Source: Centropus unirufus (lineage: Eukaryota > Chordata > Aves > Cuculiformes > Centropidae). Taken from it: a stretch of 64,000 nucleotides of DNA. The notes below the pieces were generated by a model. That model was not told the DNA's origin. It was given only the letters and a program-made list of their open reading frames with translations, and ran no database searches. Shown one piece after another: positions 12,305-22,800 of this stretch. The stretch spans positions 2,115,347-2,179,346 of the forward strand of contig VYZI01000118.1 in NCBI GenBank assembly GCA_013397695.1. Direction: 5' to 3'. The translations under genes were made by a program, and so were the position numbers. The stretch's first letter is position 1. Every line of letters begins with the position of its first letter.

Positions 12305-12645
12305 GCTCAGCGCGACAGGCCGCAAAGCGAGCGCCCAGCGGGGCCGCCCCGCGCGCCTCGCGACAGGCCGCAAAGCGAGCGCCTCCCCCCCTCCCTCGGG
12401 CCCCTCCGGCCCCGGGCTTTAACCCCAGGGCCCCTCACAAACACAAAAAAGCAGCTTTCACCCGAAACCGCCCCAGTCCTCCCCTCTCACGCTGCGGGAA
12501 CTGCACCGGCAGCTCGGTGCCCCCCGCCCGGCCCCGGTTCCATGTCCCGGCGGGCACAAACCGCCCCGGCCCGGCCCGGCCCGCGGCACCAGCGCCCACG
12601 GCAGGAGACACCCAGGGACACCGCTCCCGGGGGATAAAGGGAACC
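12000..12645 (-). promoter_or_regulatory. CHCHD1: CpG island promoter of CHCHD1
   Basis: Very GC- and CpG-rich DNA spans exon 1 and about 340 bp upstream of the CHCHD1 ATG (12302-12304), as expected of a housekeeping promoter without an obvious TATA box. A perfect 25-bp direct repeat lies just 5' of the ATG. The 333-codon plus-strand open frame across this island (11695-12696) is an antisense shadow in GC-rich DNA. Confidence 0.7.
12311..12383. repeat. 25-bp perfect direct repeat upstream of CHCHD1
   Basis: The segment at 12311-12335 (it begins cgcgacaggccgcaaagcga) is repeated exactly at 12359-12383, with a 48-bp start-to-start period. The first copy is 7 bp from the CHCHD1 ATG, so the pair lies in the proximal promoter or 5' UTR. 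Confidence 0.9.
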
Positions 12646-13590
12646 CCGAGTCACGCAGTGAACAGGCCACGACCGGCAGCCAATTACTCACCCTAATTAG
12701 CAGAGGGAATCCCGTCATCACCCTGAATGTCCGGCAGCTCGGCTACAGCTCCCGATCGGTCCCAGTGGGGTGTTTTTATGAGCAGGAGCACCTGCGCTGC
12801 GAGAACGGCGTTAATACAAGTGGCACAGACAGCGTCCAGTCCGGCTGTCGCACCAGCAGCCACCGCACGAGTGAGGGTGGCCAGCGTCTGCCTGCGCTGG
12901 TTGGGATGGAAAGCAGGGAAGTGAGAAACCGGGTCAGCACCAAGGAGTTTCAGGGCAAGTGAAACACATTTGGAGAATGAACAGGGGCAGCAGACACTGC
13001 CTGTAAATCATGGGCGCAGGGGGACACAGGAGGTGACAAAGCCAGGGTGATCTGTCACTGCGGGAAAAACCTCTGCAGGTACAAGGGAAGTGCACGGTGT
13101 GGGTGAGCACCACAGCGGGATCCTTGAGGACTTCACCACCTGTAGGACTGTAAAGACGGTCAAACCCAGGGAAGACATTAAGAACTCTGAAAAGAAAGGT
13201 CTTGACTCTCATCGACAAACCGAAAGCTGTACTTCGAAAAACTCAGACAAAACCCACAGAATAACTGTGATGGCTACTTTCGAATCAGAGCTGCTTCCAT
13301 TCTCATGCTAGGAAGGGAAATTGCACGCTTGCCAACAGCGATGAAGCTCAAAGCTGGGATTTCGGATCTGTTGGAAACAAGTAAGAACCAAAGCGTGCTG
13401 ACTCTAGTTCTGCCCAGTACCAGGCCATACATTTTCTGGTGCGAATCCCCTTGTTGGAAGTTGTAAATTAAATAATGCAGCCTCTCATCCCCCGGTTTGC
13501 ATCGCCTGGGAAGTCAGCAGAGTAAGAGAGCCGCCCATGACTATTCCGTTTCCCCGAGGCGGAGGAGTACTCGAGCCACGCTTACTCGGG
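12646..13590. other. Intergenic region between CHCHD1 and FUT11
   Basis: About 0.95 kb between the CHCHD1 promoter island and the predicted FUT11 cleavage site. No gene or recognised repeat was found. Confidence 0.5.
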
Positions 13591-13600
13591 TATAGGAGAC

Positions 13601-13606
13601 TTTATT
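13601..13606 (-). terminator. FUT11: Candidate polyadenylation signal of FUT11
   Basis: Minus-strand AATAAA about 510 nt beyond the FUT11 stop at 14115-14117. It is the first canonical hexamer noticed downstream of the CDS and implies a 3' UTR of a little over 0.5 kb. Confidence 0.45.
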
Positions 13607-14114
13607 GCTGCAAGTTCATAAGGCACAATTGCTCTGCGCAGACATTTGTCTTCTGTAACTCCTTCACTGGAAAAGCTATTTGTTCACAGCAGGTAAAAGT
13701 ACACCTTTATGAGGAGAGTACGTGGTTTATAAAATACTTATAAAAACGATTAATACATTGGAGATTAAGAAAAATCCCTGAAATAACTTAGGGTGTTTGG
13801 GCAAGAGTCTGAAGAGGCGTCCCTTCGAAGTCACGCACGCCACAAGGGAACCACAGCACATGCAAGAGGAGAGCACTGTCCCCTTCTGCCCCACACTCAG
13901 GAGCGGCTTCACCCCAGGGGGCTGAAATTCAAACCAACGCGGTTGCTCAGATCTCCACTGCTGAAATTCAGCCATGCCCAACTCACTTCATGCACCAGAC
14001 AAAACAGTCCCTGTCAGAATTTATCTTCTATTTCAAGGCAAATATTTGGAGCGAGGTGAGAATTCGTGGTCTCGGGTTCCACCTCAATTTTCACAGAGCT
14101 GTCCCAGCGCCGGG

Positions 14115-17100
14115 TCAGTGCTGCCCCATCCTCTTGAGGAAGATCTCATGCATGTAGTCCCAAAACCGCCCCTGCTGGGACTCGTTGTGGTGAATCATAG
14201 CAGTGAGGGCCTCACCCTGGTCGAGGCCTTGCCAATAGTCCTGCAGCCACATCTCTTTCCAACTGAAACAGAGAAGAGACACCAGCACAAGCTGTTAAAC
14301 AAACGAGTCCGCAGCTGCAACAGCACAGAGACACGTTCTTCTCTTTCCCGAAGAGGAAAACAGGCCCAGAGGTGGTTGTGACCAAGGATGCAGTTATGGG
14401 GCCATTGTGCCCCGAGGCATTTAAAGAAACTTGCTGTGAAAACTCTTCAGAAAATACGATTGAGCATTCGCCCTACAGCACCCTACAAGGGCCAGCGTGC
14501 GACTGCAGTGACCGCCAAAGGGAAAACCCTGTGAAGCACAGTGAAACCTAACCCGGCTGCTTCCAGGATTTGGAAAGCAGCTTCCACAGCCGGGACGCGT
14601 AGAACAGCCCGAGAGTCGGTGTGTTTTCAGACAAACCCTTTAGAGAACGGCAGCCACTCACGACACACGCGGGCTGTGCACAGCAGAGACAAAACAATCG
14701 TAGCCCTCACCCAGGCTCTGTTCCCCATCGCCTGACCGCACGGCTGAGTGCGGACCTTCTCCGTGCAGGCTGTCACCACGTGGACCCCTTCTCTCGTGTG
14801 TTACATCAAGGTATGGCAATCATTTCTCTCTTCTCCACTCTATCTGCTACCCCATGTAAGCCCATCACCAATTTTGGGAAGCAGGAGCAAACACGATGCT
14901 CCTGTTAATCCGTCCATACGAGTTATCCACTGCTCGTTAGCTTCCTAACTCTGATTCTGTAACTCGGAAAAAATTGGTACCCGAGGATGAACAGGACTGG
15001 ACAAGTGCCCAGAAAGCACCAGCTGCGCACGCCTGAAACCTCCTGGCATAAGACACCGATCTATCCTTAATCCTGGCTGCCTGCTGGATCCCACTGCACG
15101 AGGCCCCTCACGGGGTGCCCGGGGCCCATCCGACACGCCTCTGAGCCGGTTTCCCCACGAGGCACAAGCCACCACCTCTCCCGACCACTTCCACCACCCA
15201 CACCTTTCAGCCTCCGTGTCCCAGAGTACGAGCAGCACCACCCACAGGGCATGAAGTGGGGACACGCTGGGAGACGCTCGAAGTACAAAGCATTGTTAAA
15301 AGTTACCGCTCCTATTACTGAAAGCTTTTTTTTCCCTACAGAAAGCACAGTATTGGAACATTACCTGTCTTGTCCAGGGAGGTCGTCAATAGAGCCAAAC
15401 CCAGGGGTTGGCATAGGACACCCCATGTGCTGGAACTGAGCTATGCGAGGTCTGGGAGCTGGAATCTTCCCCTGGGACTTTTTGTGTTCCTCCTCCTCCC
15501 TCAGCCGGGCGTTCTCCATGTCACAGACGAAACACTCGAAGCCGTTCAGGTAATTGGGCATCGTCATGTCGTTCACACCCCACTCCCGCTTCTCCAGGCT
15601 CTCCAGCAAGAGCTGGTTTTGGATTCCACCGGGTTTTTTGTACTCTAGATACTTCATATATTCCTCCCCGTTCTTGTCCAGGTAATCGAGGTACTTTGCC
15701 AGCTCCTGGGGGCTCTCAAAGTCATCGACAAGAATGATGGAGTGGTTGTTGGGCATCCAGTCGCGCACAGACGGGGAGCCCCGGTACACCGGGACAGCCC
15801 CCAGGTGCATGGGGCGCCACAGCTTCTCTGTCATGTAGTCATCACAGAGGGCGTTCTCCAAGGCCAGGTGGAACTTGTACCTGGAGATGAAAGCCATGAG
15901 CTCCGAGTCCTCCGTAGTGGCTGTAGAGGTGTCCCTCAGCCGCTCGCTGGGGAAGTCACGGTTATGCAGGCATTTCCCGTAGGAGTCAACCTTAAACAAC
16001 AACCGGAACGTTTTCAGAGAGAACATTTTCAGTGTTTGTTTTCAGAACCTGTAGATCTTGTACAATTCCTAACTCTGGCCAGTTCCCAGCCACCTCACTT
16101 TAGCTTCCCCCTCACTCCAAGGCCCTTCCCTCGTGCCTATTCCTAAAGTCCAGGTTCCAGCAGCTTGAGAGGAATCTGAGCACTCAGTTTTAAATGCAGC
16201 ACAAGCAACGCCACAGACCGGGGAGAACGCATTTGTTAGCAGAAAAATGAGAAACTGAGGCACGGAAGGGCCAAAGTATCTGTTAATTTAGAAATCATCT
16301 TTCTATGGAACAGAGACCCAGTGCAGTTGTCACACAGTTCCTGCAGCCTTGGCAGGCAGGCAAGTGTTCCGTTGGTCCCAAAAATGGACACAGAGAGCAA
16401 AATAAACACCACCTAAAAACGAAAGACAGCAACTTCACCTGGAATCTGCTTCACACTTTGGAATGATTAATGATTCCAAGGAACCACGACAGAAAACAAC
16501 ACAGTCCTGCCACAACGGGGTTCTTGAGATGCACCAGCCTGCACGCCCATGCCCCCAAGTGGGAACAAAGCTTGGGAACGGACAGCCTTCCCATAAAACT
16601 CAACAGTCTGGAGACTTCAGCACCTCCCAGTCAATGCCCCATGCCTGGGGGTGTCCAAGGCCGGGGTGGATGGGGCTTGGAGCAACTGATAGGTGGGAGG
16701 CGCCCCTGCCCGTGGCACAGGGGGGGCCGGGTGAGCCCCGACGCCCCTCCCGCCCAAACCAGTCCCTGCTGCCGCGGCCCTGGCTCTGCAGCCGACGGCC
16801 GCCACCAGGCACGCCTGGCAACTCCGGCGGTCCCGGTGCATCCCGTTGGGAGCTGCGCGGTGGCCGAGAGCAAGGGCAAGCGCAGCCCGCGGCGAGGCTC
16901 CTCGGAGGCCTTTTCCGGGCCCCGCTACGCCTGGAGGCGCTCGGTAGCCCCCCCCCGCTCACCTGGATGTGCCTCATGAGCTCCCGCACGAAGCGGTCGC
17001 GGTCGGACGGCACCTGGCAGTGGGACTGCAGGTAGAGCACGGGCGCGTAGCCCCGGCGCCGCCACGCGTCGCGCTCGGCCAGCGCGGGCGGCGGCGCCCG

Positions 17101-17530
17101 CAGGTACGGGGCGCCCGGCAGCCACTGCAGCGTGAGCGGGAAGTCGGAGCCGCGGCGGAACGTGGCGGTGTAGTTGAAGAGGCGGATGCCGGGCGGGTGC
17201 GAGAGCAGGAAGTTGTTCATGGGGGACTCCTCGTGGAACAGCGCCCAGGTCTGCCAGGGCAGGCGCGGCAGCGGCGCCTCGGCCGCCCTGAAGTCGGTGC
17301 CGTAGAAGAGCAGCGCGGCCGTGCGGCGCCCGCGGGCGGCGCGGCGGCGGCGCGTGGCCAGGCAGGAGCCCCGCGCGCAGTCGATGCGCTCGGTGTCGCC
17401 CGGGAAGTGCGGGAAGAGGCGGCCGCTCCACCACAGCAGCACGGGCAGCGCGCGCGCGCCGCGGGAGTCGTTGTTGCCGGGGCCGCGGTAGGACGCGGCG
17501 AACGCGAAGGGCGGCGCGGGGTCCTGCGCC
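14115..17530 (-). CDS. FUT11: FUT11, GT10-family alpha-1,3-fucosyltransferase 11 (start codon in gap)
   Basis: Three exons. Exon 1 is visible from 17530 to 16963 (the rest is in the N gap) and ends CAG|gtgagc in phase 0. Exon 2 is 15990-15365 (626 nt) and exon 3 is 14262-14115, stop TGA. The joined visible part is about 446 residues against 492 in human, so roughly 45 N-terminal residues, including the signal anchor, are missing; the 220-nt gap is large enough to hold them. Visible motifs are LPVLLWW, LLFYGTDFR, NNFLLSHPPGIRLFN, and the GT10 signature around LALENALCDDYMTEKLW followed by GAVPVYRGSPSVRDW, which binds GDP-fucose. Exon 3 ends HEIFLKR, like human HEIFMKR. FUT10 and FUT11 lie in the early secretory pathway and have recently been reported as ER protein O-fucosyltransferases, so the 'alpha-1,3' name may not reflect the main reaction. 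The long minus-strand frame running through the gap is not a real N-terminus. Confidence 0.95.
16600..16745 (+). repeat. Short CR1-type LINE 3' fragment in FUT11 intron 1
   Basis: Contains the CR1 3'-region landmarks 'gggtgtccaaggccggggtg', 'gatggggcttggagcaact' and 'ggtgggaggcgcccctgccc'. It is sense on the plus strand, so antisense to FUT11, and lies in the intron between exons 1 and 2. Confidence 0.75.
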
Positions 17531-17750
17531 NNNNNNNNNNNNNNNNNNNNNNNNNNNNNNNNNNNNNNNNNNNNNNNNNNNNNNNNNNNNNNNNNNNNNN
17601 NNNNNNNNNNNNNNNNNNNNNNNNNNNNNNNNNNNNNNNNNNNNNNNNNNNNNNNNNNNNNNNNNNNNNNNNNNNNNNNNNNNNNNNNNNNNNNNNNNNN
17701 NNNNNNNNNNNNNNNNNNNNNNNNNNNNNNNNNNNNNNNNNNNNNNNNNN
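17531..17750. other. Assembly gap (220 N) in FUT11 exon 1/promoter
   Basis: A run of N interrupts the FUT11 CpG island and removes the start codon and N-terminal coding sequence. The flanks are among the most GC-rich in the window, which suggests a sequencing dropout rather than a biological boundary. The 220-nt length may be an estimate. Confidence 0.99.
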
Positions 17751-17759
17751 CGGCAACGT

Positions 17760-17984
17760 CACGTGACGGCGCGCGCCTGCGTGACGCTGCCGCCCGACCG
17801 CGCCTCCCTCGGGTCACGTGACGCGGGCCACGCGCCCACGAGCGGGCGCCCTGCGCGTCACGTGGCACAGGCCTCCGCGAGCACGACTCACTTATCACGT
17901 GACAGTCTGACCCCTGCCTCACGCCACGTGACAAAGGCCGCGCTTCCCGCCCCTCACGGCCCCGTCACGTGACCCCGTCACGTG
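17760..17984. promoter_or_regulatory. FUT11: Cluster of seven CACGTG E-boxes upstream of FUT11
   Basis: Seven palindromic CACGTG hexamers start at 17760, 17815, 17859, 17896, 17925, 17966 and 17979. Four (17760, 17815, 17966, 17979) lie in a full TCACGTGAC context, the CLEAR/USF-type M-box bound by bHLH-zip factors such as TFEB, TFE3, MITF and USF1/2. Chance predicts far fewer in 225 bp. The position just upstream of FUT11 exon 1 implies a promoter role. Which factor binds is inference. Confidence 0.85.
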
Positions 17985-18119
17985 ACCGCCCCCGGAAGCG
18001 GCGCAGGGCGCCCCGAGCCCCGGGGAGGAGGGGCCGCACGGGCGCGGCTCCGCCCCCCCGGAAACGCGGGGCTTGGGAAAAGGAGCGGCGTTCATTCACC
18101 AAGAGTGACATAAAATACA

Positions 18120-19887
18120 TCTCAATATATTTTTATTTCTTTACAAATTAAAAGATGCATCGGAAAAACCAGTGAGGAAAAGGACAGGTTTGTGAATGAT
18201 TTCATTTCCACCCCCAGTGTCAATGCCAGAAATCAGGATGTGGGGGAGTGCGGCTGCTGGGCCTTGTGCTCCCAGGAAGTTCCATTTCCTATCTGGTTAA
18301 AAACCCTCTACGTTTTGTGTGGGTGGAGGCAGTTCAGGGGGTAAAAACTGAGCCACACTCGTACAAAGATGGTGAAGGTCCTGTCAACTCCAATTCGAAG
18401 GAATTTCTGCGTGACGTTTTCATTTTCCACTCTCGGTGTAGCGAGGGCAGGGAAGACAAAGGAGCAGCATTAGAAGAAAATGGATTTGTACACACACACC
18501 GCAGGAAAGGGAACCGCAACCACAGGCAGGCGTTCTGATCTCCCAGGGAATTCCCTCTGCCAGGCCATGCCCAGGAACGTGTACCGCCCGCACAGGGAAG
18601 CGCTCACGCTAAAACACCGAAGCCTCTTCCCAGGGAGAGAACAAAGCCCTTAGAACTCTTTGCACCCGCGCGCTCTGTGCGGGGTCTGCTCATCCATCCT
18701 CGGCAGAGGGAGCAGCAGAGGGGCCAAAGCGGGGGGATTCATCGGTCTGAGGTATTTTGGTTTAACTAACAGGCTTAGAAAAACCTTTTGTGCAAGCCGA
18801 GCCCTAGGCAGACCGGCAGGGGGTAGAAATATCCAGCAAGGAAACTCCTCACTCTGGCCCAGGTGCTTCCTATAACCCGGATCAGGTACTTGCAATGTCC
18901 CCAGGACATTCCAAGTCTCAGATCCGATGCCCCCTTCCTCCTCTTCCAGGGTACAAAGTCTCACATCTGCATCAGTAAACTCAAATTCCTGCTTGTTTGC
19001 TGTAATTCACAACAACATTCGGAAATGGGCACTCTCCTACCCGTTCCTGCACAGCCCCGCAGCGCCTCGGGACGAGCGTTTTCTGCTTAGGGTAAGAGGC
19101 TTTTGTTCCCACCACCACCTGGACAGGCAGGAAAACTCTGCAGGAGAGGCCATGGAACATGGATTGAGGAGGCAGCCACGGAGCCGCGCAATGAGGAGTC
19201 ACCACACACACGCAAGGAGACACAAATCCCTACCCGTGGCTGCTCAGGAGCTGCTGGCCGAACCATTCCTCCGTTAGGGATGCGCACAGCACAGTCCAGG
19301 ACCAGGGCGGGGAGGAATTTACCCTGCTGCTCCTGTGCTTTGCCATGGATTCCTGGTTCAGCCAGCCTCACGGCACATCTGTGCTCAGCAGCTCAGGTTT
19401 CCCTCTTGAGGAGGCAGGAAATACCTGGCTGCTCCTGCCTCTCGTCCTCCCAGCCTGCGCTTCCTCCTCACACGTGGAGCATGCACACGCGCCCACACAA
19501 ACACACACAGCAACTACCACAAGTTTGGAAGAGTTATCGCTTTTTCGCTCGATGTTGAATCATGTACAGAGAACTGAGAACCTACATTCATTACAACAGG
19601 GTCAGCGAGCAGGGGCGGGGGACTCCTGCCAAGCACAGGAAACAATTCCGATACAGGTAAAAGAGCCGGTATCAAAGGCCTTTTGCTTAGCCCTCACCAG
19701 GAAAATGTTTCATGTCTCGTACGGGACCGGGAGAGGTTGAAAGGATTTCTGCTTATGCAATGTGTATTAAAAATTATGGAATTGTACAGATTTCTACGTT
19801 GTCCTGTTCGAGGGCACTGGGCCTTCCGAGCAGGTCGTTAGGGGGAGGCTGAAATGTCACTGCTGAGTTCCAGCACGGCTCCCAACT
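18120..19887 (-). other. SEC24C: Predicted SEC24C 3' UTR
   Basis: No coding exon or repeat was found between the SEC24C stop codon and the AATAAA at 18132-18137. The whole stretch is best read as 3' UTR. It holds a CA-rich tract near 19485-19515. An internal polyadenylation site cannot be excluded. Confidence 0.45.
18132..18137 (-). terminator. SEC24C: Candidate polyadenylation signal of SEC24C
   Basis: Minus-strand AATAAA within an A-rich context (plus strand 'atatttttatttctttacaa'). Cleavage would fall near 18105-18122 and give a SEC24C 3' UTR of about 1.75 kb below the stop at 19888-19890. The predicted end is about 120 bp from the first E-box of the FUT11 promoter. Confidence 0.5.
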
Positions 19888-22800
19888 CTAGCTCAGTAGC
19901 TGCCGAATCTCCTTGTGCATGTGACACAGGAAGTCCACGTAGGAAGCTCCCCCACTCAGGCTCTTGTCCTCCACCAGGAAGTGTTTGAACAGCATCTCCA
20001 GCTTATCTTCTTGCTTCACAACTATTAACTACAAAAAAGGAGAGCAAAACCGGCAATGAGCAGTTACCAGACTTTGTGTTCTTTGAAAAAAAAGAGAAAA
20101 AATCTGAATAGCTCCAAGAACCAGAGACCAGTCAGCAGAACCACAGCGCGTACAGCTGAGGTGCTTTGTCCTCTGTACCTAAGCTGGGTTAAGGCTCAAT
20201 CCTTTCTAAACAGAAGGAAAACAACGTGACCAGCAAATCAAGGGAGGCAATTCTGCCCCTTTCCTCCACTTGGAGCTCCGCACCCATCCCTGGAGCCCTC
20301 CGCACAGGAAGGACATGGACCTGCTGCAGCAGGTCCAGAGGCGGCCACGGAGATGATGCTGGGGCACCTGCCATACGAGGACAGGCCGAGTCGGGGCTGT
20401 TCAGCCTGGAGGAGGCTGCAGGGAGACCCGAGAGCAGCCTCCAGTATGAAAAGGAGGCCCACAAGATTGGTGGGGAAAACTTTTTAGCATGGCCTCTTGC
20501 AACAGGACACGGGATGATGGTTTGCAACCAAGAGGATGGCACTGGACTAGATGTAGGGAAGAAGGACTTTCACAATGAGGGAGCTGAGTCACTGGCCCAG
20601 GTGAAAATATGGTATGAAAATACCATGTACGTGGTTTGTGCCACTGTACATTATAAATAGGTCTGAAAATACCAGTTCTAGAACTACAGTAAGCACAGCA
20701 CCCCATCGTTAGTAAAAGACTTCTCTTCCGATCCTCAAAACAAAAACAAAAACCTTTGGTGGAATCCCATTTATGAGATCAGGAAGTTCAGCGCTGCAGC
20801 ACTACCAGGCATCACCTCGTCTGCTGAAGGGGATTTAAAGCCACCAACAGGGCACAGCACTTTTACCTTCATGTAGCGCGATCTCTGCGTTTGGAGCATG
20901 CTGACAATGGATCGTACTTTCTTTGAAAAGGGGTTGTCCAAGACAGGCAAGGTACTCTGGAATGAAAGATTTCCAACCTCATTAGCCACACCAGACAGCA
21001 GTGCTGAACTAGACTCAGCAATTTTGTGTTACACAGCGGCAGAGACGTGTCTGCCCCCACGAGCACACAGTCTCTCTGGCCTCACCTAGTTAAGAGAGAA
21101 TGTAAGGTGGTATCAGAATTAAAGGTCAATTATTTATTCCATTTACACATCAACAGTGGAGGCGTGGCTTGTCAAATAAAGCTGGGCAAAAGCATGACCA
21201 GTGTGCCCAGACTAGGGACACTCCCACTGCAGCCTCTCGTGCCTCTGCTTCTCTTGCTCCTAGTATGAAAATGTAACTCGAGTCTCTCAACTTGCTTTCT
21301 ACTTGTTTTAAGTTCTGGGCAGCTGCCACAGACCCCACCTCCCGCGCTGCCATCCAACTCACCAAGGCGTTGCTGATCTGACTGAAGGATGACACCCCGA
21401 AGAGGTTCTGGATCAGGCCTTGCTGCACGTTGACTCCCACCCACACAAAGATGTTCAGCCCGTTCTCCAGCAGGTAAATGTCACCCTTGGAGAGACGTTC
21501 CTCTGAGTTCCGGATGGCTGCTGGCAAGGAGTCACTGTCAACATCTGCTTTGGTCTGGTTTAGAGTGAAACGAAAAATAAAATAAAATTAGAGTTGTAAC
21601 TCAAGGACATCTTGGGAAGTCCTGAACATTTCTGGCTCCCAGACGCCAACGCTTCTCTCACTTCCAGGACTCCCGTGACTGCAATAGCTACGACTGAAGC
21701 ACCACCTTCCTCAGTTTTCTTACTGAACATGGCACAGAGGCAGAGACTCTTGGTCAGCAGGAGAGAACACCAAGTTGCTGTGGAATTTCTCTGTGGATCT
21801 AATATTGCCTCCTGGGCGAGGAATGCAATCAGCTGTTGGCACTATTCCCGCAGCCAGGGTACCGAAAAGTCAGAGGAGCACATGGAGCTGCTCTGCAATG
21901 ATGAGAATCACTACACAGAGTTACAAGACGCTTCAGGACTTTTGCAGGATTATGAAAGGGTCAGAAGTGGTCTTCTTTCCCACGAGTCACTCACTCACAG
22001 CTCAGGACAAAAATCCCCCAGGAAACTCACAAGATGCAGCAACGCGCTGCCTGCTGAGTGGAATTAAGTGAAGTACCCCAACAGATGGCAGATCCCAAAT
22101 CCTCCTCAAATTGCTTTCCCTTGCTAAAATCCTCAGGACAAGTCAAGACAACAACAAGTCTCAGCAGCAAGAACACCCTGAATTACTCACCAGGGGCAGA
22201 AGCCTGGGATAAAAGAACACGTTTGTTTCTGCCACATCCATGGATGTGACCAGCTGACGAATGTAGGCACGGTCGTCCGTCGTGACCTCCGGGCCGGGCT
22301 GAAGGACGTCGCTCTTCAACACACAATTCAAGTACACGGGAAGCAGCTTCATGCACTCGGGGAGGATCAGCTACAATCACAGGCACAAAGGGGTCAGCTG
22401 TCTCGCTGAACAAGAAATCAAACACGATTGGACAAAACGAGGCTTGCATAAACCAACAAAGCGTGGTGGGGCTGGAGGAGTGGAAGCTGGCAATCCAATT
22501 ATTATCATGACTTGCAAAAACAACTCAAGTTTTTCCCTGGAGCAGGCAATGCTTCCCAGGCTCCAGACGGGTGTCCATGAAGCCATTCTCAGCTACAGCT
22601 TTACCTGCAGTCTCTTTGCTTCCCTGTGTGTTCTCTTTGCAAACCAGTACCCAGCAAAGCACCCGGCTTTTGGGTTTTGGTTAAGAGGTTAAGGTGTTTA
22701 GGCTAAGCAGGAAGAAGCTCTCGCCCCCTCCAGTTCCCACAAGCACAAGCCCCGGGCTCACCTGGCCAGCCGAGGAGGGACTCGCACAGTTCTTCCGGTA

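Larger units (their letters stand above)
16780..18070 (-). promoter_or_regulatory. FUT11: CpG island covering FUT11 exon 1 and promoter
   Basis: Extremely GC- and CpG-rich across exon 1, the N gap and about 320 bp upstream of the gap. It includes the E-box array at 17760-17984 and an ETS-like CCGGAAGC at 17992-17999. No TATA box is evident. The island ends close to the 3' end of SEC24C, leaving FUT11 almost no separate upstream region. Confidence 0.75.

Noticed and set aside
11695..12696. 333-codon plus-strand frame
   Set aside because: Antisense to CHCHD1 exons 1 and 2 in a CpG island; P/A/R/G-rich low complexity. The minus-strand CHCHD1 exons explain the region.
16600..17934. 444-codon minus-strand frame running through the FUT11 gap as a continuous protein
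   Set aside because: Unknown bases were read as open codons. The part beyond the gap does not resemble any FUT11 N-terminus, and the lower end reads into intron and a CR1 fragment. Only 16963-17530 is accepted as exon 1.
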